A stretch of 12,002 nucleotides of DNA from Paraglomus occultum (GCA_910592205.1 CAJVPJ010001136.1:1-12002), one strand, 5' to 3'; positions 1-8,126 are shown, numbered from the stretch's first letter. Numbers and translations: made by a program. Notes: generated by a model from the sequence alone, not told the origin.

Positions 1-34
1 TAAAGAAAAAATGTTGAGAGTAATAATTAATCAT
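1..34 (-). CDS. possible 5' end of a gene running off the left edge
   Basis: An ATG at 32-34 on the minus strand opens a frame of eleven codons (MINYYSQHFFF) that reaches the window edge without a stop. An AAGG lies 8 bases upstream (43-46). It is the only plausible Shine-Dalgarno-like match before a start in this window. A 22-base A tract on the same strand sits just further upstream. Too little is visible to name a product, and a chance ORF is possible. Confidence 0.25.
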   Translation of the reverse strand, partial: MINYYSQHFFF

Positions 35-55
35 AAAATTAACCTTTTACTACTG

Positions 56-77
56 TTTTTTTTTTTTTTTTTTTTTT
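56..77. repeat. homopolymer T22 tract
   Basis: Twenty-two consecutive T on the plus strand (A22 on minus). It lies between the stop of gene 1 (163) and the possible minus-strand start at 34, about 22-43 bases upstream of that ATG, where promoter elements would sit. Its exact length may be affected by sequencing error. Confidence 0.95.
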
Positions 78-162
78 GTAAAAATCACAATCGAATGACA
101 CATTAATAATAACTTTTAAATAATTTTAGTAAACTCGATCGCTAAGCAATTAGTCGCTAGTA

Positions 163-1476
163 TTATCAGGTGTCATGCTGATTATCAACCACCTTTTCTT
201 TTTTGCGACGAGTTAATAACCAAACTATTAAGCCACCAACCACTAGAGCACCCACTATGGCAAAACCAATAAATCAAGGGTTTTGATACCATTTTCCCTT
301 GGATTCAACCGTTGTGAATTTTTTCTCAAAATCTTTTCAGAATTGTTCTTCTGAGAGGGAGTCAGGACCAACTTTTATTGAACCAAATGCATTGGCAGGA
401 GACAAGAAGGTAAGTCCAGTTCCAGTATTTTCACTTGAATTACCTGTACCACTCAATTGGCGAGGACTAGATAATTTTTGAATTATTGACTGCTCCTCAG
501 CACTCGAGATATTACTATTGTCGAATTCTTCTGAGGCCAAGCGATTAAGATGGCTAGTTAAATTAGCCAGTCATTGGCGGGCCCGACCTTCCATGCCACT
601 TCTTTGGAGCACTTGGTTAATTTTTTCCCCATTTTTGGCTAACGCCGAAGGACCCGTATCGGCAAAACTCTCCAACTCTTCAGGACTAAAATTTTTAAGA
701 AGAATTTCCGACCCTTCCGCCGTTAGTTTTATCATTTCGGCTAATAATTTTTCATCAAGAACAGCATCTCAAAAATTAATGAATGAGTTTGCTGAAGATT
801 TCAATTCTGGATATTGGCGAAACTCGGCAGGAGCATAATTAGTTAAATATTCCGCTGCCAGACTTTTCCCCTTCTCTTTGGCTACCAAAACTTCATCAGC
901 ACTGAGATTTTTGAAAATATTTATTATTTTTTTGACTGCCCCTAAAACTTGTTGCTTAGTTGGTCGTCGTCCCAAACCCTGAGCCATTCGGGACATTTTA
1001 TACATTGACCTCAATTGTTTAACTTTTTTGACTAAATTGACTTCAGCTTTATGGTAGTCACCATCGCTTATTTTTTTGTTTGGCTTTCGTGAAGCAATTT
1101 TTTCTAACTGTTTAGTATACAGTGGCACCAAAATCCTCATTCTTTGCTCTCAAGGGATTTTTTCTCGCTCCAATCGCACACTTTCGATAATGATTTCTTC
1201 ACTTATCAAAGAAGCTGCAAAATCCACTAACGCGTGAAAAAATTTTTTTGAATCACTTCGTCAATTACTTGGTATTTGTGGATCATTATCTATTTTGCCA
1301 TCAATTCACTCTTTCACGGCCTCTTTACCAATAATTTTAAAATTCCGTCATTCAGTTTGATTGAAACTTAAAACCGCCTTTTCTAACTCTTCACTCTCTT
1401 GTTTGTTTATTTTCTTACCTTCTAATCCGCTTATTATTAAATTTTTGATATATTCTTTATTTACGTCTTGTGTCAT
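163..1476 (-). CDS. gene 1: C-terminally membrane-anchored helical protein, unknown function
   Basis: The frame is continuous for 437 residues when TGA is read as Trp (about nine such codons), starts at ATG 1474-1476 and ends at TAA 163-165. There is no signal peptide; the N terminus is polar (MTQDVNKEYIKN). The body is mostly Lys/Glu-rich and predicted helical, with a basic stretch around residues 130-190. Residues about 330-380 are Ser/Gly/Thr-richer and look like a linker. A hydrophobic segment at about 401-421 (WFIGFAIVGALVVGGLIVWL) is followed by TRRKKEK and a short polar tail. The positive-inside rule would put the tail in the cytoplasm. No enzyme motif is recognised. It lies 124 bases downstream of trmD on the same strand and starts directly after a (TA)n tract with no Shine-Dalgarno. 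Existence is well supported, function unknown. Confidence 0.85.
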
Positions 1477-1491
1477 ATATATATATATATA
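1475..1491. repeat. (TA)8 dinucleotide tract abutting the gene 1 start
   Basis: An uninterrupted alternating AT run of 17 bases includes the first two bases of the gene 1 start codon. On the minus strand it reads as TATATA directly before ATG. It occupies the position where a Shine-Dalgarno would be, or where the -10 box of a leaderless transcript would be. Confidence 0.9.
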
Positions 1492-1600
1492 GTTTTATGT
1501 TATTTTGTTATTTTATTTACGTTTAATTTTAATTTCAACATTCTTTTCGTGCTTGTTATTTATCATACATTATTCTATTTTATAAACTTTTGTTTAATCA

Positions 1601-2302
1601 CTACTTCTTAGTCTTAGGAACAATTTTATTATTATTTTTATATCATTTTTCTTTGTAGTGGGTTTTTTCTTGGCTATTTTTTGCTCGTCATTCATTGATT
1701 TCCTTGTGATTTCCCGACAATAAAACCGAGGGAACTTTTAAGCCTTCAAATACCTCAGGGCGGGTGTAAGTAGCAAAGTCTAACTGGGAGTTTTGGAATG
1801 TTTCTTGCTGATAAGATTCAGGCTGAATAGCACCGGGAATGGCCCGAACTAAGGCATCGGTAATTGCCAAAGCCGGTATTTCCCCACCCATGGTAATAAA
1901 ATCGCCGATTGATATTTGCTCGTCAGTATAATGTCAAATTCTTTCGTCAAATCCTTCGTAATGGCCGCAAATGAAGACTAAGTTAGGGGCCTGATTAAGC
2001 AACCGTGGCACATCACTTTGAGTAAAAGTTTTACCCTGGGGAGAAAGTAAGATAAGACAACTATTCGGATAAGCCTCTTGAATGGCAGCAAGAGCAGCCA
2101 CCAATGGCTCAATTTTTAGGACCATGCCTGCCCCTCCCCCATAAGGATAATCGTCAACCTGTCCTTTTGCCGCAAAGTCCCGCAAATTATAAACCTGATA
2201 AGTAAGTAGTTTTTTTTCATAAATCTTTTTGGCTAAGGAAATCTGAAAATAGTTGTGAAAATATTGCGGGAAAAGAGTGAGATAAATAAAATTAGGTTTC
2301 AT
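1601..2302 (-). CDS. trmD: tRNA (guanine-N1)-methyltransferase TrmD
   Basis: Methylates G37 of tRNAs (m1G37) with S-adenosylmethionine, which prevents +1 frameshifting. The frame gives 233 residues with three TGA-Trp codons, normal for the family. Visible motifs are NLRDFA (39-44), DDYPYGGGAGM (50-60), the SAM-knot segment LLSPQGK (85-91), GHYEGFDERIW (113-123), SIGDFITMGGE (131-141) with the catalytic Asp in SIGD, and YTRPEVFEGL with VPSVLLSGNH and EINEWR near the C terminus. The Trp in DERIW and in EINEWR are both TGA. The C-terminal tail is short, Lys/Asn-rich and ends in TAG. The start is ATG 2300-2302, giving the canonical MKPNFIYLTLFP opening; no Shine-Dalgarno is visible. The usual neighbours rpsP, rimM and rplS are absent here; gene 1 follows downstream. 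Confidence 0.97.
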
Positions 2303-2384
2303 AAAGGGAAGCAGAATAAATTATTTTTTTGTTCGGAAGTTGGTGGGCATTAAATTGTCTAAATTTTTTTCGCTTTCGCTATTT

Positions 2385-2445
2385 GTTTTTACAGCAAAGT
2401 CTCGCAAATTATAAATTATAAATCTGATAAGTGGCTAATTAATTT
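2385..2445 (-). pseudogene. decayed trmD fragment
   Basis: Read on the minus strand, this stretch matches the trmD segment at about 2165-2252 that encodes residues around ISLAK and TYQVYNLRDFAAK. The two copies share ACTTATCAG, TTTATAATTTGCG and GACTTTGC with a few substitutions. The copy lacks 27 bases (nine codons) found in trmD between TTAGCC and ACTTATCAG. It also carries a 7-base duplication of TATAATT that breaks the frame. It is too short and broken to be expressed as protein. Confidence 0.7.
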
Positions 2446-2470
2446 GTAATAATAAAACTTAATTATGAAA

Positions 2471-2492
2471 CACACACACACACACACACACA
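2471..2492. repeat. (CA)11 microsatellite
   Basis: Eleven perfect CA units, ending 56 bases before the gene 3 ATG and 13 bases before a possible -35 box. Such dinucleotide tracts are prone to slippage. The position is comparable to repeats that tune promoter strength in some mycoplasma surface-protein genes. Confidence 0.95.
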
Positions 2493-2505
2493 GCAAAATA
2501 TTAAA

Positions 2506-2535
2506 TTGGGATTGGAAGTTTTAGGGAATAATAAT
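2506..2535 (+). promoter_or_regulatory. candidate promoter for gene 3
   Basis: TTGGGA (2506-2511, four of six matches to TTGACA) and AATAAT (2530-2535, five of six matches to TATAAT) are separated by 18 bases. Transcription would start about 7 bases before the ATG at 2549, giving an almost leaderless mRNA. It sits just downstream of the (CA)11 tract. Such boxes are common by chance in A+T-rich DNA. Confidence 0.35.
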
Positions 2536-2548
2536 GAATTAAGTTATA

Positions 2549-3403
2549 ATGGTTAACCTACCAGAATTAAAAACAAAAGCAATTGCTGCTGCGAAACAAC
2601 TAAAAGAAGGCCGAAAAAATAAAACAATTTCCCTAAAACAAGCCTATGATTTATTAGATGAAATTATGACAATAAGCAAAGGCCTTAAAAAAACAGAAAC
2701 TGATGAAAAATTAGCAGAAGAACTTACTTGAGTTATTATTGAATATCTTTGGATAAGTAATGACTCTTGCTCTAAATGGAAGGCAAGCGAAACCCATCCC
2801 ACTGAGCAAGAATTAAAGATGATTAAAAAGTTGTCTGGTCAATATTCAGACATTTTCTCCGAAGTAAAGGAACAATATCCTTCAATTATTAGCGATAAAC
2901 TTTTCTCGAATTTAAAGGAGGAAACAAAATCAGTTGAGGATTTTGTCAAAGCAGAAGAGAATTATCAAAAATCTCCTTCTGATAATGGCAACGATAATAG
3001 TGGAAATGGCACGAACAACAAGGGCAATTCAAATAACAATGGTAATTCCAACGGCTCAAATGGAGGAGGCAACACGCCCTCTTCCTCAAACAATTCCGAA
3101 CTGGAAGAGAAGATAAAAGATTTGCAAAATCAATTAAGCACAGTCAAAAAAGAATTAGGAAAAAAACAACAGCAAAATCCTAATTCTAGTGATAGTTTAC
3201 AAGAAGAACGAAAAAAGGATGAATTAGAAAGGGAATTGGAAAGATTAAATCGAGAAAAAGAGAATAACAAAAAGACAGGAAGACAAAACCCCCAAAAACA
3301 GCAAGGTAATTTTCCCCACGGGTTAGTTATTGGTGGTGGAGTAGTGATTTTTTTGCTACTAATTGCGGTTATTTTTTTCTGACAAAGAAGCAAAAAGAAG
3401 TAA
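2549..3403 (+). CDS. gene 3: tail-anchored protein with Asn/Gly-rich linker and coiled coils
   Basis: A 284-residue frame with two TGA-Trp codons (2729 and 3380), from ATG 2549 to TAA 3401-3403. Residues 1-144 form a soluble, mainly helical domain with no recognised motif (opening MVNLPELKTKAIAAAKQL). Residues about 145-175 are almost only Asn, Gly and Ser. Heptad-like Leu/Glu/Lys segments at about 184-207 and 217-240 look like coiled coils. A 20-residue hydrophobic helix (about 258-277) is followed by the basic tail WQRSKKK. There is no signal peptide. The preceding in-frame ATG (2534) is closed by TAA, so this start is secure. It heads the plus-strand gene run, 25 bases before the HTH gene. 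The product is probably at the membrane; function unknown. Confidence 0.88.
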
Positions 3404-3428
3404 AGTTAGTTCATTTAAAATAAAGCAT

Positions 3429-3788
3429 ATGACTAATAAAAACCAAAAACAAAAGTCCTTTAAGGAATATTTACAAGAAATTGAGGACCCTAAAAATAAC
3501 AGCGAAATAAATTATGCTTTACCGGAAAACCCAACCCCTTTACAAGTCGCCAAGTTTGAAATCTGTCAGGAGATTTTAGGTTATAAACTAGATAACGACT
3601 TAACTCGTGAGCAGGTAGCGGAAAAAATAGGAATAAGCAAAGCGGAAACGGAGGATATTTTATTTTGCCATATTGAGGAGTTTACTTTGGATAGATTGGT
3701 AGATTATGCTAGTAAATTATTAGATCCTATTCAAGTAAAAGTGATTTTAGAACCTAAAAAAACCTCTCTACATGCCCAAACCGTTTAA
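3429..3788 (+). CDS. XRE/HTH_37-like antitoxin-type DNA-binding protein
   Basis: A 119-residue protein with a helix-turn-helix at about 58-80 (LTREQVAEKIGISKAETEDI). It is followed by EEFTLDRLVDYASKLLDPIQVKVIL, closely resembling the end of the HTH_37 family (PF13744), where a 'sgFSLdrLlrlL..L...V.I.v' pattern follows the recognition helix. That family usually acts as the antitoxin and autorepressor of RelE-superfamily toxin pairs. The extended upstream frame to a TTG at 3363 overlaps gene 3, so ATG 3429 is preferred; no Shine-Dalgarno is seen. Its last 17 bases overlap the next gene in another frame, which suggests coupled translation. Binding to a promoter upstream of gene 3 or of itself is inference only. 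A solitary regulator is an alternative. Confidence 0.75.
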   Translation: MTNKNQKQKSFKEYLQEIEDPKNNSEINYALPENPTPLQVAKFEICQEILGYKLDNDLTREQVAEKIGISKAETEDILFCHIEEFTLDRLVDYASKLLDPIQVKVILEPKKTSLHAQTV

Positions 3789-4119
3789 ATTAATTGACAA
3801 GCATTTTAGCAAAGAGGATAATGAATGGCAATGGACTTATGAAATAAAGATTATTTTCAATAAGAACCATATAATTGCGATTACTATTACCGACCATTAT
3901 CAGAAACATCCAGGTCGAGAGCAAATTACCAATGAACTGATTTTGGAACTGTTGAAAAAGTTAAATGGTTGACGGCTAGAACCGACCAAATATCAAGGCC
4001 AAAGAAAGGTTTATAAATGAGAGATAAGCCAGCAAGACCAAAGGTATCGGTTTTGGTTCTGATTTAAAGATGGAACTGTTAACCATTTATGAGTAAGGAA
4101 CTGCCACCAAATAGACTAA
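3772..4119 (+). CDS. small protein downstream of the HTH gene, possible RelE/DUF4258-like toxin partner
   Basis: A 115-residue protein from ATG 3772 to TAA 4117-4119. TGA is read as Trp at 3970, 4018, 4060 and 4090; without that it would be cut at residue 66. It overlaps the HTH gene by 17 bases and is followed 2 bases later by the parA stub. It has a hydrophobic beta-type stretch at about 25-40 ending near a TDH motif, then GREQIT and a Leu-rich helix. A Trp/Arg/Tyr-rich strand-like C-terminal half follows, ending in VRNCHQID. The layout (small basic/aromatic protein, strand-rich end, HTH_37-like partner) suits a RelE or DUF4258-like toxin. The gene order is reversed from the usual toxin-first HigBA arrangement, and no catalytic residues can be assigned. 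It could equally be an uncharacterised accessory protein. Confidence 0.6.
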
Positions 4120-4121
4120 AT

Positions 4122-4244
4122 ATGACAATAATAGCCTTTATTTCCCAAAAAGGGGGAGTCGGAAAATCAACTTTAAACCAAGCCTTAGTCGTGGAAGACA
4201 AAAAACAAAAATTAAGTGTTTTAATAGTTAATCGTGATAGTTAG
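4122..4244 (+). pseudogene. parA 5' remnant (Walker A only)
   Basis: Forty codons from ATG 4122 to TAG 4242-4244 match the beginning of a ParA/MinD-type partition ATPase. The opening MTIIAFISQKGGVGKST carries the deviant Walker A (KGGVGKST, residues 10-17), then an amphipathic helix and the strand SVLIV. The expected next motif (a VD.DPQ-type Walker A' region) is missing and the frame stops. None of the downstream frames resumes a ParA sequence. Instead, gene 6 starts within it at GTG 4234. It follows the toxin-like gene by only 2 bases, so it keeps its place in the transcript. It is probably the left-over of a parA disrupted by recombination; a functional 40-aa peptide is less likely. Confidence 0.75.
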
Positions 4245-4896
4245 CGAAACACTAGTTATTAATAGCATTAATAAAGTAAAGTTCCTTGATTTAATTAAAA
4301 CTTCTTATATGAAAAAAGGATTCAGAAACGATACCGATAGTGTTTTCATTATTACTTGTGATAATTTAGGAGAATATTTTGCCGAATTTGCTAAATACCG
4401 TAACTCACTTAACGAAAGTGATTGAGATAAAAATCTAAAAGAAATAATAAGCAGTAGTTTTCATGAGGACAACATAAATAACGAAATTGTCGTTTTTTTG
4501 CTTAAAGATTATGATAATGTATTTAGGGGTGGAAATGGAAGAATAGAGTTAACTCTCCCCGTTGACCTAAAAAGTTCCAAGTGGTTGTCCCAAAAAGAGA
4601 AAGTTAATCAAACTTTAAAAGAAATTTGAAAAACCGGAGAAGTAAAAAACACTTACGGTTTAGATTTAATTTGACCAGTGGCTAGTCAGCCAGACCAAAA
4701 AAATCAGTTTTCTGATAATACTTATAAGAACAAAATTAAAGAACTGGAAAAGGAAATTAGTGGGTTGAAAGAACAATTAAAAAAAGAAACTAACAATAAA
4801 AATGTTTGAATAGCAATTTCTATTGCTGCGATTGTCATTTTTTTCCTCGTTCTTTTTTTTGGTTGACTAAGAACAAAAAAACTTAAAAAACGTTAA
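4234..4896 (+). CDS. gene 6: C-terminally membrane-anchored protein, unknown function
   Basis: A 220-residue frame with five TGA-Trp codons, ending at TAA 4894-4896. The frame is closed by TAG at 4225-4227, so the first available start is GTG 4234, overlapping the parA stub by 11 bases; ATG 4309 (residue 26) is the main alternative. The soluble domain (1-160) has a FIITCDNLGEYF region and GRIELTLPVDL but no motif I recognise. A Lys/Glu/Leu-rich coiled-coil segment at about 165-188 leads to one transmembrane helix (about 191-212) and the basic tail RTKKLKKR. There is no signal peptide. Its stop overlaps the hisS start by one base (TAATG), so hisS translation is probably coupled. The N terminus may have been altered by the same event that truncated parA. 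Confidence 0.78.
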
Positions 4897-6164
4897 TGAC
4901 TCTTCCCAACAAACCGCGGGGTACTCAGGATATTTTTCCTTCCCGTTCGCTAATTTATCAAAAAATACAGCAAATTATTACAGAAGTACTTCGTAAAAAT
5001 AATTATCAACCAATTATTTTCCCTACTTTTGAAACCAAAGAATTATTTACAAATTCTTTAGGCTCCACCACTGATATCATTCATAAGGAAATGTACGCTT
5101 TTACGGATAGAAAAGGCCGAGAATTATCCTTGCGACCGGAAGGAACCGCCAGCACAGTGCGTTTAGTCTGCCAAAATAAACTAGTTAAAGAGGGTTATCC
5201 ATTAAAGTTATATTACTGGGCTAATATGTTCCGTTATGAACGACCCCAAAAAGGGAGATATCGCGAGTTTTGACAGTTGGGGGTAGAATTAATTAACGCT
5301 CGGGGAGTTGTCGCCGATTATCAAATATTAAAAATGGTTTTTGATATTTTGGACGGTCTAGGGATTAAAAATTTCACTTTTAATCTAAATTACTTAGGAG
5401 ATAGTGAAACCAAAGAAAAATACAAAAAGGAATTAAAAAAATTTGTCGAAAAAAACCAGCCTAATTTATGCGAAGATTGTCAAAGGAGATATAAAAATAA
5501 TCCGCTGCGAATATTGGACTGCTTGCTCTGTAAAAATAAATCCTCTTATCCTTCTTATAAAAATGCTTGAAATGAGGAAGATAATAAACAGGTAAGTGAA
5601 CTTAACAAAATACTCAATAAATTTAATTTTCCTTATCAACATGATTACTATTTAGTGAGGGGTTTGGATTACTATACTGGTTTGGTTTTTGAAGTTGATT
5701 TGGGAACCGAAAAAGCAATTTTGGGCGGTGGACGTTATGACAAACTTTACCAAGAGATAGGAAATGTTGATTTACCAGCCATTGGCTTTGCCATAGGAAT
5801 AGAAAGATTAGCAGACTACTTAGAAAAGGAAAATTTGCTAAAAGTTGACAATAGAGTTGACATTTTTTTCTTTGCTTCTGCTCCCGAAACTTATTCAGAT
5901 ATTTTGGTTTGGAAAGAGGAGTTAGGAAAATTTTCCTTAACCATAGATTATAATTTAGAAACTAGGAAAATAAAGGCTCTTTCTAAAATCCTTGATTATT
6001 ATCAACCAAAAATATTAATTATATTAGGAGAAAAAGAAATAAAAAGTAAAAAAATAATGATAAAAGATTGTCAAAAAAGACAAGAATTTTTGGTGGAAAA
6101 AGAAAGATTGGTAGAATGAATTATTAATTATTTGAAGTTAACAAATACAAATAACTATAACTAA
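4896..6164 (+). CDS. hisS: histidyl-tRNA synthetase
   Basis: Class II aminoacyl-tRNA synthetase charging tRNA-His. It has 422 residues, the usual bacterial size, with three TGA-Trp codons (5271, 5568, 6117). Motifs in order are PRGTQDIFP (7-15), LRPEGTAS (79-86), motif 2 FRYERPQKGRYREFWQ (112-127, with W from TGA, followed by LGVE), the Cys-rich insertion CEDCQRR and LDCLLC, HisA motif RGLDYYTG (255-262), GGGRYD (277-282) and motif 3 AIGFAIGIERL (295-305). The C-terminal anticodon-binding domain is present, slightly variable, and ends in a polar tail. The ATG at 4896 overlaps the preceding TAA, giving MTLPNKPRGTQD, the normal opening. It converges with the dCMP deaminase gene, with only 23 bases between the stops and no obvious hairpin terminator. 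Confidence 0.98.
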
Positions 6165-6187
6165 ACAAAAAAAGGCAGACAAAATTT

Positions 6188-6664
6188 TTATCTTTCAACA
6201 ACTATTTTGGGAGCAGAAATAGGACGATAGCCAACACCCCCATCCTTTAGCATTCTTTTAGCAGCAATTACTTCCTCTTTTTCATTGTGTTTATCACTAG
6301 AATAGAAAATTTGTTTTATTCCGGCTTGGATAATTAATTTGGCGCATTCACAGCAAGGAAAAAGAGTAGTATAAAGAGAAAAATCATGACAGTTTTGTCG
6401 AGCATGAATTATAGCATTAGCCTCGGCATGAACTACGTAAGGATATTTAGTTTCTAGTCAGTTTTTTTTACTGTTTTCTCAGGGATAGTTATCATCACTA
6501 CAGCCCCATGGTAAGCCATTATAACCCGTAGCAATAATTTCTTTATTTTTATTAATTATTACTACTCCAACCTGGGTATTAGGGTCTTTACTTCGCAAAG
6601 CACAAACTTGGGCGATAGTGATAAAATATTCAGTTCAGGTTAAATAATTTTCTCTTTTCGGCAT
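6188..6664 (-). CDS. dCMP deaminase (ComEB/deoxycytidylate deaminase family)
   Basis: A 158-residue cytosolic zinc enzyme converting dCMP to dUMP, the ThyA substrate. The zinc site is visible: HAEANA (79-84, His79 and the proton-shuttling Glu81) and PCCEC (103-107, Cys104 and Cys107). The family features DPNTQVG (27-33) and TGYNGLPWGCSDD (46-58) are present. Three Trp codons are TGA. The start is ATG 6662-6664 (MPKRENYLTW), 34 bases after the gene 9 stop on the same strand. It is the last gene of the thymidylate operon. Cytidine/tRNA adenosine deaminases share the zinc motif, but the length and the GYNGLPWG segment favour dCMP deaminase. Confidence 0.92.
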
Positions 6665-6698
6665 AAGTAATTTTTGCTTGGAAACAAAAAAACTGTCC

Positions 6699-8126
6699 TT
6701 ATTCGGCTACCTCTAAATCGATACTGTTATCATACGACCAAAAATTTCTTTGGAAACTTCCATCTCCTCGTCTATAAACTTCCTCTACTTTTTCTTTATC
6801 ATAGCGTAAGTAAAAATTTTTACCTTCTTTCATTAATCCTTTTTCTTCCAATTTTACGATAGTCGGATGTCGGGATTCTTGATACCTTTCTTGGATATAG
6901 TAAGTATTTTGTTGTTTGTCAGAAAACTCATATTCGTAATAAGTAACATTATTTGAGTGATGAACTCATTCTTTGCACTTTTCAAACCGAACTAAAACTT
7001 TTACTTGTGTTTCTTCTTCTTTTGATTTATTTGAATCTTGGTTAGGTCAATCCTCTAAAGGAATTAAGGTGAAATTATTATTGTCCTCGTCAAAAAACCA
7101 CTCCCTAAAAGATGTTTCGCCAGAAACATTTTTTCTTTCAGCAGAAAAGGTAAAAAAAGCGTCATGCATCGTTTTTTTCCCCTTAAAAATAGGGTGTTTT
7201 TTATTAATATAGTAAGCAAACCTTTCCATTAATTTTCCTCCGACAGTGGTAAATAAGTAATAATCGTCTCTTCCTTTACCAGAAAGATTATTTCTTCAGT
7301 TAGCACTACCTTGACTTGCACTTCAAACCACCTTTTCGTTTAACTTTTTAAAGTTGGTCTCCCCTTTATTGCTATTGTCGCTTTCGGGTTTCAAGTTTTC
7401 TTTCGGAGGAATAATTGGGTCTGGCGGAAGGGTAGGAGTAGGAGGAGAATATGGCAGAACTGGCTTAGGAGGGTCCGTCGGCATTGGAGAAGGATTATCA
7501 TTTTTTAGTTCCTCACCGTTTAAAAGAGGGTCATTTTTTTGGAGGAATTTTATTGATTTTTCTTTACCAGTTAAAACTAGTACTTCTGGCTCAGCCAAAA
7601 TAGCTAAAGTAAACGCTCCGGGAAAATTAGTTTCTTTGCGGAAAAAATTACAGTCAGAAGCATTAATTTTAGTCTTGTCAAAAAAGATATAGGTTTCATT
7701 TCCCTCTTTAATTTTTTGATCTAACTTATTATGGGTTCACTCTAAACTGGGAGTATCTTTATTAACTCCGCCAAAAATAATTAAGTCTTTTTTTGCCCCT
7801 AACAATTTAGTTAAATCAGCACTTAAGGAGGAATTCATTCGACGAATGAAAAGGGTATTAGCAGTTTGTTTCTCAGAAAGAGAGTAGTTCCCCGGTTCAA
7901 CTTCTTTTCCCAGATTAAACACAAAATATCTTTTTAATTCTAACCTTTTTTGTAATAGGTATTTTTTTAACTCTTGCTTATTTTCTTCGTTTTTCTCCTT
8001 TGAACTTTTTTGGGTAGAATTTGAACGTAATAAAAAAGTAATACTGCCTATTACCGCTAAACTAATAATTACTGATGCTAAAGCAGCAATTAAAACTTTT
8101 TTTTTTTTTTTTTTGCTAGATATCAT
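6699..8126 (-). CDS. gene 9: N-terminally anchored membrane protein with Lys6 tract, unknown function
   Basis: A 475-residue frame from ATG 8124-8126 to TAA 6699-6701, with about five TGA-Trp codons. The N terminus is MISS then six Lys (residues 5-10, encoded by 18 consecutive A), followed by a transmembrane helix at about 11-33. By the positive-inside rule this is a signal anchor with the remaining ~440 residues outside the cell. The ectodomain has a Lys/Glu-rich helical part (35-75), a mixed region with LIIFGG (about 120), a proline-rich linker (212-247), and a C-terminal domain rich in aromatic and charged residues. A longer TTG start at 8174 would overlap folA and is less likely. It begins 8 bases after the folA stop, inside an otherwise metabolic operon. 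I do not recognise the family. Confidence 0.85.
8097..8114. repeat. homopolymer A18 (minus strand) inside gene 9
   Basis: Eighteen consecutive T on plus, giving six AAA lysine codons at positions 5-10 of gene 9. Loss or gain of one base shifts the frame. Minus one gives a TAA two codons after the tract; plus one gives a TAG twelve codons after it. In the length shown, the frame is open. Confidence 0.95.

Larger units (their letters stand above)
2303..2548. other. divergent intergenic region between trmD and gene 3
   Basis: This 246-base region separates divergently transcribed trmD and gene 3 and has no intact gene. It contains a decayed trmD fragment (2385-2445), the (CA)11 tract, and a possible promoter for gene 3. 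The plus-strand ATG at 2534 is in frame with gene 3 but is followed at once by TAA, so it is not the gene 3 start. Confidence 0.8.

Noticed and set aside
136-160. Imperfect hairpin after the gene 1 stop as a terminator
   Set aside because: The stem is only about four to six pairs with a GCAA loop and a bulge, and no U run follows directly on the minus strand.
2471-2492. Eukaryotic contamination suggested by the microsatellite and poly-T
   Set aside because: The same window holds bacterial operons with overlapping genes and bacterial-type TrmD, HisRS and SHMT.
5271-5273. TGA as glycine (table 25, Gracilibacteria/SR1)
   Set aside because: At ThyA NIWNEW, DHFR LPW and SHMT/TrmD sites the family residue is Trp, not Gly.
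6165-6187. Bidirectional terminator between hisS and the deaminase gene
   Set aside because: Only A-rich sequence with no stem is visible in the 23 bases.
7354-7692. Plus-strand ORF rich in Gly/Ser opposite gene 9
   Set aside because: It is the antisense shadow of the proline-rich linker of gene 9, with no signal of its own.
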